Assembly: GCA_016928995.1 (NCBI GenBank) | Contig: JAFGJS010000075.1 | Coordinates: 1 to 64,000, forward strand | Origin: Candidatus Sumerlaeota bacterium | Lineage (GTDB): Bacteria; Sumerlaeota; Sumerlaeia; JAFGJS01 | Direction of reading: 5' to 3' | DNA length: 64,000 nt | Part shown: in pieces, positions 63,534 through 64,000 of the stretch | How positions within the stretch are numbered: the stretch's first letter is position 1 | How the letters are laid out: each line of letters opens with the position of its first letter | The notes under the pieces: model-generated | The model's database searches: none | Seen by the model: only the letters and a program-made list of their open reading frames with translations | What the model was told of the DNA's origin: nothing | Translations under genes and position numbers: made by a program

Positions 63534-64000
63534 ATGGATCATCCAATTAAAACCGCAGTCATCGGCGTCGGCAGTCTGGGCCAGCATCACGCGCGCAACT
63601 ACGCCGCCAATCCCGATTGCGAGCTCGTCGCCGTCGTGGACACCGACGAAAAGCGCGCCCAGACCATCGCCAAGACCAATAAAACCGAAGCTTGCACGGA
63701 CTACCGCGAGCTCATCGGCAAAATCCAAGCCGCCTCCGTTGTGGTCCCCACGGTCAAGCATTTCGAGATCGCCAAGGAGCTGCTCGAATCCGGCATCCAC
63801 GTGCTTGTGGAAAAACCGATCACGAAAAGCGTGGAAGAAGCGCACGAGCTGATTCAGATCGCCAAAGCGAACAACCGCATTCTGCAGGTTGGGCACATTG
63901 AACGTTTCAACGCGCCGATCATGGAACTCCGGCAGATCGTGGATCGCCCGGCGTTTATCGAAGCCCACCGCCTCGGCCCCTTCGATCCGCGTGTGCAGGA
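63534..64000 (+). CDS. Gfo/Idh/MocA family oxidoreductase, truncated at window end
   Basis: MDHPIKTAVIGVGSLGQHHARNYAANPDCELVAVVDTDEKRA...HVLVEKPITKSVEEAHEL. Confidence 0.9.
   Translation, partial: MDHPIKTAVIGVGSLGQHHARNYAANPDCELVAVVDTDEKRAQTIAKTNKTEACTDYRELIGKIQAASVVVPTVKHFEIAKELLESGIHVLVEKPITKSVEEAHELIQIAKANNRILQVGHIERFNAPIMELRQIVDRPAFIEAHRLGPFDPRVQ

Overview
The window is 64 kb of gene-dense bacterial chromosome. No rRNA, tRNA or CRISPR array was recognised. The standout is a roughly 14.4 kb minus-strand operon at 7664-22080. It combines MetF and MetV, two MvhD-like subunits, HdrB, HdrC, a 1521-aa HdrA-type protein carrying an inserted GltD/NfnB-like module, and a split, archaeal-type glutamate synthase set (GATase+GXGXG protein plus two FMN-domain proteins, one of them divergent). 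Canonical GltBD with a divergent LysR regulator is also present (36935-44515). Other content includes an ABC transporter, LarC, a Ser/Thr kinase, PdxB, an HDAC-like protein, a GbsR-type regulator, a PurE-like/YrdC fusion, an orphan ParB-like protein, a poly-Ser GH128-like secreted protein, a WFxAEG-repeat surface protein, ClpC, DinB, FKBP, GspE/GspF, a LysZ-like kinase, an S23-type four-helix-bundle protein, PurM and a truncated Gfo/Idh/MocA oxidoreductase. Non-coding signals include a perfect 18-bp palindrome before the GbsR gene with a 17/18 copy before the next gene, heptamer and hexamer repeat islands (one beside the S23-type gene), a structured ~1 kb leader region, and several hairpins or terminators. 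Family calls come from motif recognition in the translations. No database search was run.
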